This document shows, piece by piece, positions 1-9,094 of a stretch of 64,000 nucleotides of DNA; within the stretch, counting starts at the first letter, position 1, and each line of letters starts with the position of its first letter. The DNA is from Mycolicibacterium poriferae (GTDB taxonomy: Bacteria > Actinomycetota > Actinomycetes > Mycobacteriales > Mycobacteriaceae): assembly GCF_010728325.1 (NCBI RefSeq), contig NZ_AP022570.1:1364001-1428000 (forward strand), given 5' to 3'. The position numbers were made by a program, and so were the translations under genes. The notes under the pieces were generated by a model. That model was not told the DNA's origin. It did no database searches and saw only the letters and a list, made by a program, of their open reading frames with translations.

Positions 1-446
1 GAATCGCCAACACCTTGTTCTCCGGTGATCCTGCCGCATCCGGCGCAGTCGATGACGCGCCCGCCGGCGAGCAGGGGCTGACCGCGGTGCACGAGGCCGG
101 TGAACTCGGCGACGCCGGCAACGTGGTCGATGCCGGCGATGTGGTCGATGTGGGCGATGCTGGCGATGTGGGCGACGAAGCGTTGTCGCCGTCCTCCGAT
201 CATCACGGCGAGCCTGACGACCTGCCCGCCGACCTTCACGTCGACGAACTCGAGGAAGCTGTCGCACCGGCAGAGGACGACGGGTCCGGAGATGCGGCTG
301 ACTCGGAGGTCGGCAGTACGGACGGTGCGGGCGACGACGCAGGCGAAGACTCCGCCGCGGCGGAAGCTGGAGACACCGCAGCTGGAGGCACGGCGGGCGA
401 CGACGCAGGCGCAGGCGTCGACGCAGGCGCGGACGCCGCCGCCTGA
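1..446 (+). CDS. C-terminal end of an acidic low-complexity protein (partial, strand uncertain)
   Basis: The plus-strand frame is open from the window edge to a TGA at 444-446. It encodes an Asp/Ala/Gly/Val-rich acidic tail with GDAGDV-like repeats. No domain is recognisable, so no function is proposed. The in-phase antisense frame is also open from about 469 to the edge. It reads as a Cys-rich hydrophobic polypeptide with a CAGC motif, and its third codon positions are more GC-rich, which is the usual mycobacterial pattern. The plus strand is preferred because the following genes are plus-strand and acidic tails are common, but this choice is weak. Confidence 0.4.
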   Translation, partial: IANTLFSGDPAASGAVDDAPAGEQGLTAVHEAGELGDAGNVVDAGDVVDVGDAGDVGDEALSPSSDHHGEPDDLPADLHVDELEEAVAPAEDDGSGDAADSEVGSTDGAGDDAGEDSAAAEAGDTAAGGTAGDDAGAGVDAGADAAA

Positions 447-588
447 CGGGTGCTCCGCTGGGACTTGGCCATCTCAGGGCTGGGTCGACGCGTCGTCCCC
501 GAGGTGTGTGATGCATTACTTCGCCGTGCGCCGGGCACCTCTGTGGTGAGACCGTCGGATCAGAGCCGGGGGGCCAGAGAGGAGCGTC

Positions 589-753
589 ATGGCGCAGATG
601 GAGTGCCGGCGATGCGGCGCGCAACGGCCGTCCTGGCTGGGTGAACCGCACCGCTGCGTCGGCGACGCCAACGTTTCCTGGCTGGGCTTTCACCAGTTGA
701 CCGCGCAGGCCGCGATGGCGTGGCGCCGCCACCTGCTCGACGGAGCGGGCTGA
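589..753 (+). CDS. 54-residue putative zinc-ribbon protein
   Basis: This ORF begins at ATG 589, preceded by a good ribosome-binding site (AGAGAGGAG at about 576-584), and ends with TGA at 751-753. The product begins MAQMECRRCGAQRPSW and carries Cys6, Cys9 and Cys23 with a nearby His22. That pattern resembles a half zinc ribbon. A Trp-rich middle and a basic helix follow. The codon use matches neighbouring genes. I do not recognise a named family. The strong ribosome-binding site and the CxxC motif are the reasons for calling it. Confidence 0.6.
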   Translation: MAQMECRRCGAQRPSWLGEPHRCVGDANVSWLGFHQLTAQAAMAWRRHLLDGAG

Positions 754-836
754 GCGGAAAACTTGGCCGGATGCATCTGCGGGGCGGCTCGCGGTAGTGT
801 CGGGGGCTGATCGTTACCAGATTGGAAGCTTGCCCC

Positions 837-2045
837 ATGGATCTTGTGCTCGGTTTGTCGATGACGTCGTCATCGGTGCGCTGGGTGCTCGTCGAGTCCG
901 CGGGGGAGGGCGCGACGCTGGACCGGGGCTCACTGCCCCTGGATCACGATCAAGTTTTCGACGCTGACGCCCTGCTCAGCGCGCTGATGGACAGGACCGC
1001 GGGCCGGTTGCACGCCATCGGACTGAACTGGACCACCTCGGCGGAAGCCGCCGCGAACGCGATCTGGCAGGCGCTGACCGACCGTGGCGTCGAGAACGTC
1101 ATCGCCGTCTCCGACGTCGAGGCCGCCGAAGCATTGGCCCGCGGCGTCGCCGAGCTCGCCGGAGGCGACCGCGTCGTGGTCTGTGTCGCCGAGCCGGGCA
1201 CCGCTGTCGTCGCTTCGGTCAGCCCGGACGGGGTGACAGCTGAGCGCGTGCACCCGACGGAACTCGCCGACGTGGACGGTCTGTCTCCCGACACGGTGCT
1301 GGTCGCGGGTTCCGGTGACGTCGACGCGGTGGTCGAGGCTCTGCGCCAGCGCACCGACGCCGACGTGATCGCGGCCGATGAAGCCGACCTGGCTCTGGCC
1401 AGGGGCGCCGCGCTGGCCTCGGAGTCGGCGGTGTCGCTGCTCGACGCCGAGTCCGCGCCGTCCCGCCGCGCTCTGTCACCGACCGCAGTGGCCGCCTCCG
1501 TGCTGGTCGCGGCGGTGGTGACGTTCGTGGTCTCGCTCTCGATTGCGCTTGGTATGACGTTCACCCCTGACGCCGAGGCGCCGAAGATGGCCCGCTCGGC
1601 CAGTGAGCCGTTGCGCGAGGCCGCTCCGCCGTCACCGGCCGAAGCCGCCCCGCCCGCCCCCAAACCACTGGCCCCACCGCCACCTGCCGCTCCGGTGCCG
1701 GCAGAGGCCGTCGCGGCCTTCGTCGAGGTCCCCGACGCCAGGCCGATCGTCGAACCGCCAGCGGCCCCGCCGGCGCCGCAGGCCCCGCCGCCGGTCTACG
1801 AAGAGCCGATCGCCCCCGCGCCGGCCTATGTGCCCGAGGCCCCGGCCTACGTCCCGCCGGCGCCGCCGCCGAACTATCTGCCGCCCGAGCCCGCGCCGGC
1901 GTACGTGCCGCCGGCCCCGGCGCCGAACGTGGCGCCGCCTCAGCTGAACACCCCGCAGCCCGAGCCGCGGCTGCGCGATCGGATCATCGAACGCATTCCG
2001 ATCATCAACCGGTTCCACGAGCCGGAATACGACTACACGCCCTAG
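837..2045 (+). CDS. DUF7159-type membrane protein with Pro-rich C terminus
   Basis: A 402-residue protein. The N-terminal 200 residues begin MDLVLGLSMTSSSVRWVLVE and resemble the actin-like fold start of mycobacterial DUF7159 proteins. One transmembrane helix lies at about residues 218-243. The remaining roughly 150 residues are a Pro/Ala-rich, probably extracytoplasmic tail with repeated PAYVPPAP-like units, ending in a short basic/aromatic stretch. ATG 837 is preferred over the upstream in-frame TTG at 822 because the family usually starts at this Met-Asp-hydrophobic sequence. The function is unknown. Low-complexity C-terminal repeats are typical of the family. Confidence 0.75.
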   Translation: MDLVLGLSMTSSSVRWVLVESAGEGATLDRGSLPLDHDQVFDADALLSALMDRTAGRLHAIGLNWTTSAEAAANAIWQALTDRGVENVIAVSDVEAAEALARGVAELAGGDRVVVCVAEPGTAVVASVSPDGVTAERVHPTELADVDGLSPDTVLVAGSGDVDAVVEALRQRTDADVIAADEADLALARGAALASESAVSLLDAESAPSRRALSPTAVAASVLVAAVVTFVVSLSIALGMTFTPDAEAPKMARSASEPLREAAPPSPAEAAPPAPKPLAPPPPAAPVPAEAVAAFVEVPDARPIVEPPAAPPAPQAPPPVYEEPIAPAPAYVPEAPAYVPPAPPPNYLPPEPAPAYVPPAPAPNVAPPQLNTPQPEPRLRDRIIERIPIINRFHEPEYDYTP

Positions 2046-2137
2046 ATCCGGTGCCGGGCGTGCGTTGTCGCGTGCCGGAAAGTGGCGCCGCGCGTGACTT
2101 TGTTGCGCGCCCTACTCGATAGACGTGTGCATCGTCG

Positions 2138-3106
2138 TCACGGTTGGTTCACCACATTCTCCAGCGGTTCGCCGCGGGCGAGACGGGTGATGTTGGCGCC
2201 GACGTCGTCGACCCGGCCGATGAAGGTGCCGGTGGTGATTCCCGACGAATGCGGGGTCATCAACACATTGGGCAGGTCCGCGAACGGCAGTTCGCTGGGC
2301 GCGCAAGGCCCTTCGCCGCCGGGATAGCGGTACCAGACGTCGATCGCCGCCGCCTTGATCACGCCGCCGGCCAGCGCGTCATAGAGCGCCCGCTCGGCCA
2401 CCAGCGGCCCACGCCCGACGTTGATCAGGACACCGTCGGAGCCGAGCGCGGCGAGCTGCGCCGCCCCGATCATCCCGGTGGTGTGCTCGTTCAACGGCGC
2501 GGAGATCACCGCCACGTCGCACTCGTCCAGCAGCTGGTCCAGTCGGCTGGTGTCGGCGACCCAGTCCAGTCCGGCCTGCTCGGCGACCCGGCCCGAACCG
2601 GTGACCGCGGCACCCGTGCAGCCGAACGCGCGCAACAGCTTCCAGCTGCACAACCCGATGTGGCCGAACCCGACGAAACCGATCCGGGCGTCCCCGAAGG
2701 CGGGCGGCTGGGGCAGTGAGCGGTTGTACACCGGCGTGGCCCAGATCCCGTCCCGCAGCGCCCGGTCGTGGGCCAGGAATCCGCGCCGCAGCATCACCGC
2801 GGCCCCGGCCACGTACTCGGCGATCGAACGTTCGTGATGGAACGTGTTGCACACCTGCACATCAGGGGGCAACGCGGCGAAGTCGATGCGGTCGGTGCCG
2901 GCACCGGCGACGTGGATGAGACGCAGCCTCTCGGCGGCCCGCACCATGTCGGCGGTGAAGAAGCTGCCGACAAACACGTCGGCGTCGCGCAGCTCGTCGT
3001 AGGGCACCCCGTCGGTCAGCCAGACGAACCGCGATCCGGGCGGCGCCTGCGCCTGCAGCCGCTCCCGGTGCGGGAGCAGGTTGCCGTCGGCCACCACGAT
3101 CACCAT
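2138..3106 (-). CDS. D-2-hydroxyacid dehydrogenase family protein
   Basis: A 322-residue NAD(P)-dependent enzyme of the D-isomer 2-hydroxyacid dehydrogenase family, which interconverts 2-keto and 2-hydroxy acids. The Rossmann fingerprint GFVGFGHIG is present. The INVGRGPLV segment supplies the catalytic Arg and the MTPHSSG segment the catalytic His. ATG 3106 is chosen over a GTG at 3124 because GAGAGGAA lies just upstream of it. It is the last gene of the minus-strand catabolic unit, directly after glucarate dehydratase, so a sugar-acid-derived keto acid is a plausible substrate. The exact substrate is not readable from the sequence. Confidence 0.85.
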   Translation of the reverse strand: MVIVVADGNLLPHRERLQAQAPPGSRFVWLTDGVPYDELRDADVFVGSFFTADMVRAAERLRLIHVAGAGTDRIDFAALPPDVQVCNTFHHERSIAEYVAGAAVMLRRGFLAHDRALRDGIWATPVYNRSLPQPPAFGDARIGFVGFGHIGLCSWKLLRAFGCTGAAVTGSGRVAEQAGLDWVADTSRLDQLLDECDVAVISAPLNEHTTGMIGAAQLAALGSDGVLINVGRGPLVAERALYDALAGGVIKAAAIDVWYRYPGGEGPCAPSELPFADLPNVLMTPHSSGITTGTFIGRVDDVGANITRLARGEPLENVVNQP

Positions 3107-3116
3107 GTCGTTCCTC

Positions 3117-4460
3117 TCAACCACGCTGCAGCGCAGGTCGTTTGCTGTCGAATGTCCAGCCCGGGATCAGGTACTGCATGGCCGCCGCGTCGTCGCGGCT
3201 GCCGAGACCTTCGCGCTGGTAGAGCGCGTGGGCGGCCGCCACCGCCGACTCGTCGAGCGTCACGCCCAGCCCGGGTGCCTCGGGCACTGTCAGATACCCG
3301 TCGACGATGCGGTACGGGTCGGTGGTGATGGCTTGGCCGTCCTGCCAGATCCAGTGGGTGTCGATGGCGGTGATCTCACCCGGCGCGGCGGCGGCGACGT
3401 GGGTGAACATCGCCAACGACACGTCGAAGTGGTTGTTGGAGTGCGACCCCCACGTCAGGCCCCAGGCCTCGCAGAGCTGGGCCACCCGCACCGACCCGGC
3501 CATGGTCCAGAAGTGCGGATCGGCCAACGGGATGTCCACCGCGCCCGAGCGGATCGCATGCCCCATCTCGCGCCAGTCGGTGGCGATCATGTTGGTCGCG
3601 GTCGGCAAGCCGGTGGCACGTTTGAACTCGGCCATGACCTCGCGGCCGGAGAACCCGCCCTCCGGCCCCACCGGGTCCTCGGCGTAGGCCAGCACCCCGG
3701 ACAGCTCACGACACGTCTTGACGGCGTCACGCAACAGCCAGCCCCCGTTGGGGTCCAGCGTGATGCGCGCACCGGGGAAACGCTCGGCCAGCGCGATGAC
3801 CGCCTTGGCTTCCTCGGCTGCCGGCAGCACGCCGCCTTTGAGCTTGAAGTCGGCGAAACCGTAACGGGCGTAGGCTGCTTCGGCCAGGCGTACCACCGCG
3901 TCAGGAGTCAGGGCCTCCTGGTGGCGCACGGTGAACCATTCGTCGGCGTCGGGCGCCTCGTCGGCGGGGGACCGGTAGGCCAGATCCGTCTTCGTGCGGT
4001 CTCCGATGAAGAACAGGTATCCCAGCGCCTGCACCTCCGTGCGTTGCTGACCGTCACCGAGTAGCGCGGCGACGGGGACCTCCAGGTGCTGGCCGAGCAG
4101 ATCCAACAGCGCCGCCTCGACGGCGGTGACGGCGTGCACCGTGACCCGCAGGTCGAAGGTCTGTGCTCCGCGACCGCCGGCGTCGCGGTCGGCGAACGTG
4201 CGCCGCATGTCGGCCAACACCGCGTGGTAGTCGCCGATGCTGCGGCCGGTGATCAGCGGCCGGGCGTCCTCGAGGGTGCGCCGGATCGGTTCGCCGCCGG
4301 GCACTTCCCCGACGCCGGTGTTGCCTGCCGAGTCGGAGATGACGATCAGGTTGCGCGTGAAGAACGGCCCGTGCGCACCGGACAGGTTCAGCAGCATGCT
4401 GTCGTGGCCGGCGACCGGGATGACGGTCACGTCGGTGACGACGGGGGTTCTGGCGGTCAT
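3117..4460 (-). CDS. gudD: Glucarate dehydratase
   Basis: A 447-residue enolase-superfamily enzyme that dehydrates D-glucarate (and L-idarate in known members) to 5-keto-4-deoxyglucarate. The KLKGG motif carries the KxK catalytic bases. LDPNGGW and YAEDP supply metal ligands, TNMIATDW the conserved Asn, and GSHSNNHFD the catalytic His region. The C-terminal [13 protein letters not shown] is characteristic of true GudD proteins. ATG 4460 is preceded by GAAGGAGC. It lies 25 bp after the IclR gene in the same direction and 10 bp before the hydroxyacid dehydrogenase. A second, more divergent paralogue lies at 16339-17598. Confidence 0.9.
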   Translation of the reverse strand: MTARTPVVTDVTVIPVAGHDSMLLNLSGAHGPFFTRNLIVISDSAGNTGVGEVPGGEPIRRTLEDARPLITGRSIGDYHAVLADMRRTFADRDAGGRGAQTFDLRVTVHAVTAVEAALLDLLGQHLEVPVAALLGDGQQRTEVQALGYLFFIGDRTKTDLAYRSPADEAPDADEWFTVRHQEALTPDAVVRLAEAAYARYGFADFKLKGGVLPAAEEAKAVIALAERFPGARITLDPNGGWLLRDAVKTCRELSGVLAYAEDPVGPEGGFSGREVMAEFKRATGLPTATNMIATDWREMGHAIRSGAVDIPLADPHFWTMAGSVRVAQLCEAWGLTWGSHSNNHFDVSLAMFTHVAAAAPGEITAIDTHWIWQDGQAITTDPYRIVDGYLTVPEAPGLGVTLDESAVAAAHALYQREGLGSRDDAAAMQYLIPGWTFDSKRPALQRG

Positions 4461-4485
4461 GGCGCTCCTTCGGGCAGGGATCCGG

Positions 4486-5283
4486 TCACGACGCAAACCA
4501 TTTGTCGCCGTTGGCCAATGGGCGGACCACGCGGGTCACCTTGTCGCCGACGTCGCGCAGCGCCTCGATGATGTCGCGCTCGCGCTCGGCGGTCAGACGC
4601 TCGGCGGGTATCGAGGCGCTGATCGCGTCCTGCGCGGGACGGCAGTAGCGCAGGGCCACGGCGAAGCAGCGCAGCCCGGCGGTGTTCTCCGCGTCGTCGC
4701 AGGCATACCCCCGCACCCGGACATCGTCGAGCTGGTGGTCCAGCGCGGCACGGTCGGTGATGGTGCCGGCGGTGAGCGCCTCCAGCGCCGCGGGGACGTG
4801 CTTGTCACGGTCGACGCCGAACCGTTCGGCCAGCAGGGCTTTGCCCAGGGCGGTGGCGTAGGCGGGCAGCCGTCGGCCCACCCGGCTGGAGGTGCGCAGG
4901 TACTGCTGGGATTCCCGGGTGGCCAGGTAGACGATGTCGGTGCCGTCGAGGCGGCCGAGGTGGAATGTCTCGTCGAGCTGGGCGCGCAGTTCCTCCAGGA
5001 ACGGCGTGATGAGCGGTAGGTAGGGGTCGCTGTCGAGGTAGCTGGTGCCGACGAGCAGCGCCCGGATGCCGATGCCGTAGTAGGTGCCGGTGGGGTCCGA
5101 GCGGACCCAGCCCTGGGCGACCAGCGTGCGCAGCAGGGCGTGGGCGCTGCTGCGCGGCATGTCCAGGGCGTCGCTGATCTCGCGCAGCCGGGCCGGGTCG
5201 TCGGGGCGGGTGGCCAGATACTCGAGCAGCTCGACCGTGCGCACGGCGGACTTCACCTTGCGCACCGAGATGTCCTGGCTCAC
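4486..5283 (-). CDS. IclR-family transcriptional regulator
   Basis: A 265-residue IclR protein with an N-terminal winged helix (about residues 10-70, including [25 protein letters not shown]) and a C-terminal effector-binding domain. The GTG start at 5283 follows a GAGGGGG ribosome-binding site. IclR proteins commonly control uptake and catabolism of small organic acids. Its position inside the transporter-gudD unit makes it the likely local regulator. The ligand is probably a sugar acid or keto acid, which is an inference from context only. Confidence 0.9.
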   Translation of the reverse strand: MSQDISVRKVKSAVRTVELLEYLATRPDDPARLREISDALDMPRSSAHALLRTLVAQGWVRSDPTGTYYGIGIRALLVGTSYLDSDPYLPLITPFLEELRAQLDETFHLGRLDGTDIVYLATRESQQYLRTSSRVGRRLPAYATALGKALLAERFGVDRDKHVPAALEALTAGTITDRAALDHQLDDVRVRGYACDDAENTAGLRCFAVALRYCRPAQDAISASIPAERLTAERERDIIEALRDVGDKVTRVVRPLANGDKWFAS

Positions 5284-5293
5284 CGTGTCCCCC

Positions 5294-6019
5294 TCAGAAG
5301 GTCAGCAACAGTTCCCGCCCGATCAGCACGACGGCGCCGGTGGCCGAGACGCCTATCGCGAGCCAGCGCAGCCGTTGCGGGTTGAGGTATCGGTTGAGCA
5401 CCCGGGAGAGCAGGTACCCGAGCACGGCGGCCGGGATCAGCAGCGCGAAGGTCCTCAGCGTGTGGACATCCACCGCGCCGGTGAAGGCGAGCACGATCAG
5501 CGAGATCACCGATCCGACGAGGAAGAAGCTGCTCATGGTGCTGCGCAGCACGGCACCGGTATTGCGTTGCCAGACCAGCGCCATCGGCGGACCGCCGATC
5601 GACGTCGCGGTACCCAGCAGCCCCGAGGCCGCCCCGGCCAGCACCACATTGCGGCGCCGGGCCGCCGGAACCCAACCGGAGCTGGTGAGCACCACGCCGC
5701 CCAGCACCACAGCGGCCAGTACGATGACCAACGCCTGATGCGGCAGCGCGGCCAGCAGCAGGGCGCCGGCCACGGTCCCGGGCACCCGCCCGGTCAACGC
5801 CCAGCCGGTCCCCGACAGGTCGATGGCTTCCCGTTCGCGCACCACCACCATGAGCGTGACCAGCGTGGCGACCATGATCAGGGTTCCCGGGATCATCGCC
5901 GGTTCGATCATCGCGACGATCGGCGCGGCGAACATCCCCATGCCGAATCCGATCGACGCCTGCAACGCCGAGGCGAACAGAATCGCCGCGGCCACGACGC
6001 AGAATCCCGCGATGGTCAT
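5294..6019 (-). CDS. TauE/SafE-family membrane carrier
   Basis: A 241-residue integral membrane protein with about seven or eight hydrophobic segments. It has the duplicated Gly/Pro-rich TauE/SafE pattern, including LLGTATSIGGPPMAL, the signature segment of the second half. The family exports or imports sulfite, sulfoacetate and other organic anions. Its start overlaps the stop of the preceding ATPase gene (ATGA), so the two are translationally coupled. In this unit it could move a carboxylate or sulfonate intermediate. The substrate cannot be told from sequence. Confidence 0.85.
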   Translation of the reverse strand: MTIAGFCVVAAAILFASALQASIGFGMGMFAAPIVAMIEPAMIPGTLIMVATLVTLMVVVREREAIDLSGTGWALTGRVPGTVAGALLLAALPHQALVIVLAAVVLGGVVLTSSGWVPAARRRNVVLAGAASGLLGTATSIGGPPMALVWQRNTGAVLRSTMSSFFLVGSVISLIVLAFTGAVDVHTLRTFALLIPAAVLGYLLSRVLNRYLNPQRLRWLAIGVSATGAVVLIGRELLLTF

Positions 6020-7020
6020 GCAGACACGGTCTCAAGTCCACTCCCCTCCAGTAGCAACGGGTGGTGGCACAGCGCCGTGTGTCCGCCGAAGTCGGGGTCG
6101 ACGGTGACCGGCGGCGTGGTGGTGGCGCACACCTCGGTGGCCTTCCAGCAGCGGGTGCGAAAGCGGCAGCCCGACGGCGGGTTCAGCGGTGAGGGCACCT
6201 CGCCGGACAGCAGGATGCGTTCCTGGCGGTGTGTGCCGTCGAGGGTGGGCGCCGCGGACATCAGCGCCGCGGTGTAGGGGTGGTCGGAGCGGTCGAACAC
6301 CGTGTCGGTGGGACCGTTCTCGATGATTTTGCCGAGGTACATCACCGCGACGCGGTCGGCGACGTGGCGTACCACCGAGAGGTCGTGGGAGATGAAGATG
6401 TAGGAGATGCCGAGTTGCTCCTGCAGATCGTTGAGCAGGTTGAGCACCTGGGCCTGTACCGAAAGGTCCAGCGCGGAGACGGGTTCGTCGCAGATGATGA
6501 CGTCCGGGTTCAGCGCGAGCGCACGGGCGATACCGATGCGTTGCCGCTGGCCGCCGGAGAATTCCTGCGGGTACTTGTCGGCGGCCTTGGCGCCCAGGCC
6601 CACCAGGTCCAGCAGTCCGCGCACCCGCATGTCGCGGTCCTGGCGGTTCTTGATGAGACCCTTGTGGCTGCGCCACGGCTCGGCGATGATCTCGGCGGCC
6701 GACATCCGGGAGTTCAGCGACGCGTAGGGATCCTGGAACACCATCTGCACGCGGCTGCGGAACTTCAGCAGTTCGGCGCCGGTCAGGGTGAAGGGGTCCA
6801 CGCCGTCGAAGCGCACGGTTCCGGCGTCCGGACGTTCGAGCATCATCAGTGTTCGTGCCAGGGTGGACTTTCCGCAGCCGGATTCGCCTACCAGGCCCAG
6901 GGTTTCGCCGCGGGCCAAGTCCAGGCTGATGCCGTCGAGCGCGCAGAGCTTGTTCTTGCCGGCGTGCGGGACGCGGAACGACTTGCGGATGTCGCGGACC
7001 TCGAGCAGATTCTCAGACAT
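6016..7020 (-). CDS. Oligopeptide/dipeptide ABC transporter ATP-binding protein (DppF/OppF type)
   Basis: A 334-residue ABC ATPase. Walker A is GESGCGKS, the signature is FSGGQRQR, Walker B is VIICDEP, and the switch His is in FISHDLSVV. The C-terminal extension contains the Cys-containing RFRTRCW segment of oligopeptide-type ATPases. ATG 7020 is chosen. The open frame continues upstream but overlaps the preceding ATPase gene, whose stop lies 8 bp inside. It should pair with the 7013-8065 ATPase as the nucleotide-binding heterodimer of the importer. Confidence 0.92.
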   Translation of the reverse strand: MSENLLEVRDIRKSFRVPHAGKNKLCALDGISLDLARGETLGLVGESGCGKSTLARTLMMLERPDAGTVRFDGVDPFTLTGAELLKFRSRVQMVFQDPYASLNSRMSAAEIIAEPWRSHKGLIKNRQDRDMRVRGLLDLVGLGAKAADKYPQEFSGGQRQRIGIARALALNPDVIICDEPVSALDLSVQAQVLNLLNDLQEQLGISYIFISHDLSVVRHVADRVAVMYLGKIIENGPTDTVFDRSDHPYTAALMSAAPTLDGTHRQERILLSGEVPSPLNPPSGCRFRTRCWKATEVCATTTPPVTVDPDFGGHTALCHHPLLLEGSGLETVSA

Positions 7021-8065
7021 CTTCACTCTTTCCTCCTCGCGTGCGGGGCGTGACCTCTTCCGGGAAGTGGCAGGCGGCCTTGCGATGCGCGCCGACGTGG
7101 TCGAGGGCGGGCCGGGTGGTGGCGCAGATGTCGCGCGCCAGCGGGCAGCGCTCCTGGTAGACGCATCCGTCGGGAATGTCGTGCAGGTCCGGCGGTGACC
7201 CGCCGATGGACTGCAGACCGTCGCCGCGGCGGGCGTTGACCGGCACCGAGTCGAGCAGACCCTTCGTGTAGGGGTGCTTCGGGTCGGCGAAAACCTCCGC
7301 GACGGTGCCGGTTTCGATGACGTTGCCGGCGTACATGACGGCGACACGGTCGGCCTCTTCGGCCACCAGAGCCAGATCGTGGGTGATCAGGACGACGGCC
7401 ATGTCGAACTCGGTGCGCAGGTCCCGCAAAAGCGCCATGATCTGGGCCTGCACCGTGACGTCGAGCGCGGTGGTCGGCTCGTCGGCGATCAGCACGCTGG
7501 GGTTGAGCGCGACGGCCATCGCGATCAGCAACCGCTGCCGCATACCTCCGGAGAACTGGTGCGGGTAGGAGTTCAGGCGGGTCTCCGGCTGGGGGATGCC
7601 GACTCGCGCCATCAGTTCGACGGCCTTGGCCTTGGCACCCTTGGCGCTGAGCCCCTTGTGGATGCGGAACGGCTCGGCCAGTTGGGTTCCCACGGTGTAG
7701 AGCGGGTTGAGCGCGGTGAGCGCGTCCTGGAACACGATGGCCAGTTCGGTGCCGGCCATGGCGCGCCGCTTCTTGCGGTCGGCGGAGAGCAGGTCGACAC
7801 CGGACAGGGTGGCGCTGCCCGCGACCACGTCGGCCACCGGCTCGAGCAGGCCGACCAGTGCGGTCGCGGTCATCGACTTGCCGCAGCCGGATTCGCCGAG
7901 CAGGGCCAGTGTTTCACCGCGCCGGGCCTGGAACGAGACATCGTTGACGGCGCGCAGGGTGCCCGAGATGGTGCGGACCTCCACCGAGAGCCCGTCGACG
8001 TCGAGCACCGTCGGCGCGTCGGCGCGGTGGTCGGTCTGCGTGTCATGGCGTGCTGGTGCGGTCAT
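7013..8065 (-). CDS. Oligopeptide/dipeptide ABC transporter ATP-binding protein (DppD/OppD type)
   Basis: A roughly 350-residue ABC ATPase with Walker A GESGCGKS, signature FSGGMRQR, Walker B VLIADEP, the switch His in ITHDLALV and the oligopeptide-type C-terminal VYQERCPLA segment. The start may be ATG 8065, which has AAAGG upstream, or ATG 8080, which overlaps the permease stop as TGATG. The first is used here. The gene overlaps the next ATPase gene by 8 bp, consistent with coupled expression of the two subunits. Confidence 0.92.
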   Translation of the reverse strand: MTAPARHDTQTDHRADAPTVLDVDGLSVEVRTISGTLRAVNDVSFQARRGETLALLGESGCGKSMTATALVGLLEPVADVVAGSATLSGVDLLSADRKKRRAMAGTELAIVFQDALTALNPLYTVGTQLAEPFRIHKGLSAKGAKAKAVELMARVGIPQPETRLNSYPHQFSGGMRQRLLIAMAVALNPSVLIADEPTTALDVTVQAQIMALLRDLRTEFDMAVVLITHDLALVAEEADRVAVMYAGNVIETGTVAEVFADPKHPYTKGLLDSVPVNARRGDGLQSIGGSPPDLHDIPDGCVYQERCPLARDICATTRPALDHVGAHRKAACHFPEEVTPRTRGGKSEDV

Positions 8066-8079
8066 GCTCGAGCCTTTCA

Positions 8080-9075
8080 TCAGAGGCGCTTTCCCGACTT
8101 GGTGAACGTGCTCAGTCGCTTCTGCGGGACGGTCAGGCGCCACCGCTGGCCGGGGTCGGTGGCGATGCGGGCCCAGGCGGCCAGGATGGTGGCCGACACG
8201 GTGGTGATCACGATGGCCAGGCCGGGGAAGAACGACAGCCACCAGGCGGTGTGCAGGTAGGTGCGGCCCTGGGCGACCATCAGGCCCCAGCTGACGTCGG
8301 GCGGCTGGATACCGATGCCCAGGAAGCTCAGCGAGCTCTCGGCGAGCATCACGTAGCAGAAGTCCAGTGTGGCCACGGTCAGCATGGTGGGCAGCACGAT
8401 CGGCAGCACGTGGCGCCAGATGATCGAGGTGGCGCTGGCACCGAATGTCCTTGCCGCGTCGACGAACACGCGGCTGGCCAGTTCGGCGGATTCGGCGCGG
8501 GCGGTGCGCAGGTACACCGGGATGCGGGTGAGCGCCAGCACCATGACGATGTTGGCCGCGCTGGGGGAGAACACGTAGAGCACGACGACGGCCAGCAGCA
8601 GCGACGGGAAGCTCATGATGACGTCGGCGACGCGCATCGCCAGCGTCTCGCGCCAGCCGCGGTGATAACCCGCCCACATGCCCACCGCCGAGCCTATGAC
8701 CGCGGAGATGACCACGGCCGGGATCGCAACCGACAGCGTGGTCTGGCAGGCCACGATGAGGCGGGCCAGCATGCTGCGGCCCAGCGGGTCGGTGCCCAGC
8801 ACGTTGGCCCAGCCGTGGGCCAGTGTGAACGGCGGCTGGTTCGAGTTGTCCAGGTCGATGCGGGTGGCCAGGTCGCCGACCAGCAGCGGGCCGAAGACGG
8901 CAGTGAGGACCACGATGCCGAGGACGCCGGCCGCGGTGAGCGCGACCCGGTCGTTGGACAGCAGCCGGAACCAGAACGAGGGCCCGGACTGCTTTCTGGT
9001 GCGTGAGGGCGTGTCGTCCTCGCCGACGATCGCGGTGGTCGGTTTGACCGGGATCAGGTCGATTGACGTGCTCAT
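8080..9075 (-). CDS. ABC transporter permease (DppC type)
   Basis: A 331-residue inner-membrane permease of the dipeptide/nickel class. It has an N-terminal cytoplasmic tail, a first transmembrane helix at about residues 48-70, a large loop and about five further helices. The EAA-like loop for ATPase docking is around ARTFGASATSIIWRHVLP. It sits between the DppB-type permease and the ATPases, the standard gene order. It forms the translocation pore with the DppB-type subunit. Confidence 0.9.
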   Translation of the reverse strand: MSTSIDLIPVKPTTAIVGEDDTPSRTRKQSGPSFWFRLLSNDRVALTAAGVLGIVVLTAVFGPLLVGDLATRIDLDNSNQPPFTLAHGWANVLGTDPLGRSMLARLIVACQTTLSVAIPAVVISAVIGSAVGMWAGYHRGWRETLAMRVADVIMSFPSLLLAVVVLYVFSPSAANIVMVLALTRIPVYLRTARAESAELASRVFVDAARTFGASATSIIWRHVLPIVLPTMLTVATLDFCYVMLAESSLSFLGIGIQPPDVSWGLMVAQGRTYLHTAWWLSFFPGLAIVITTVSATILAAWARIATDPGQRWRLTVPQKRLSTFTKSGKRL

Positions 9076-9094
9076 GGTTGTCTCCTGGGACTTC

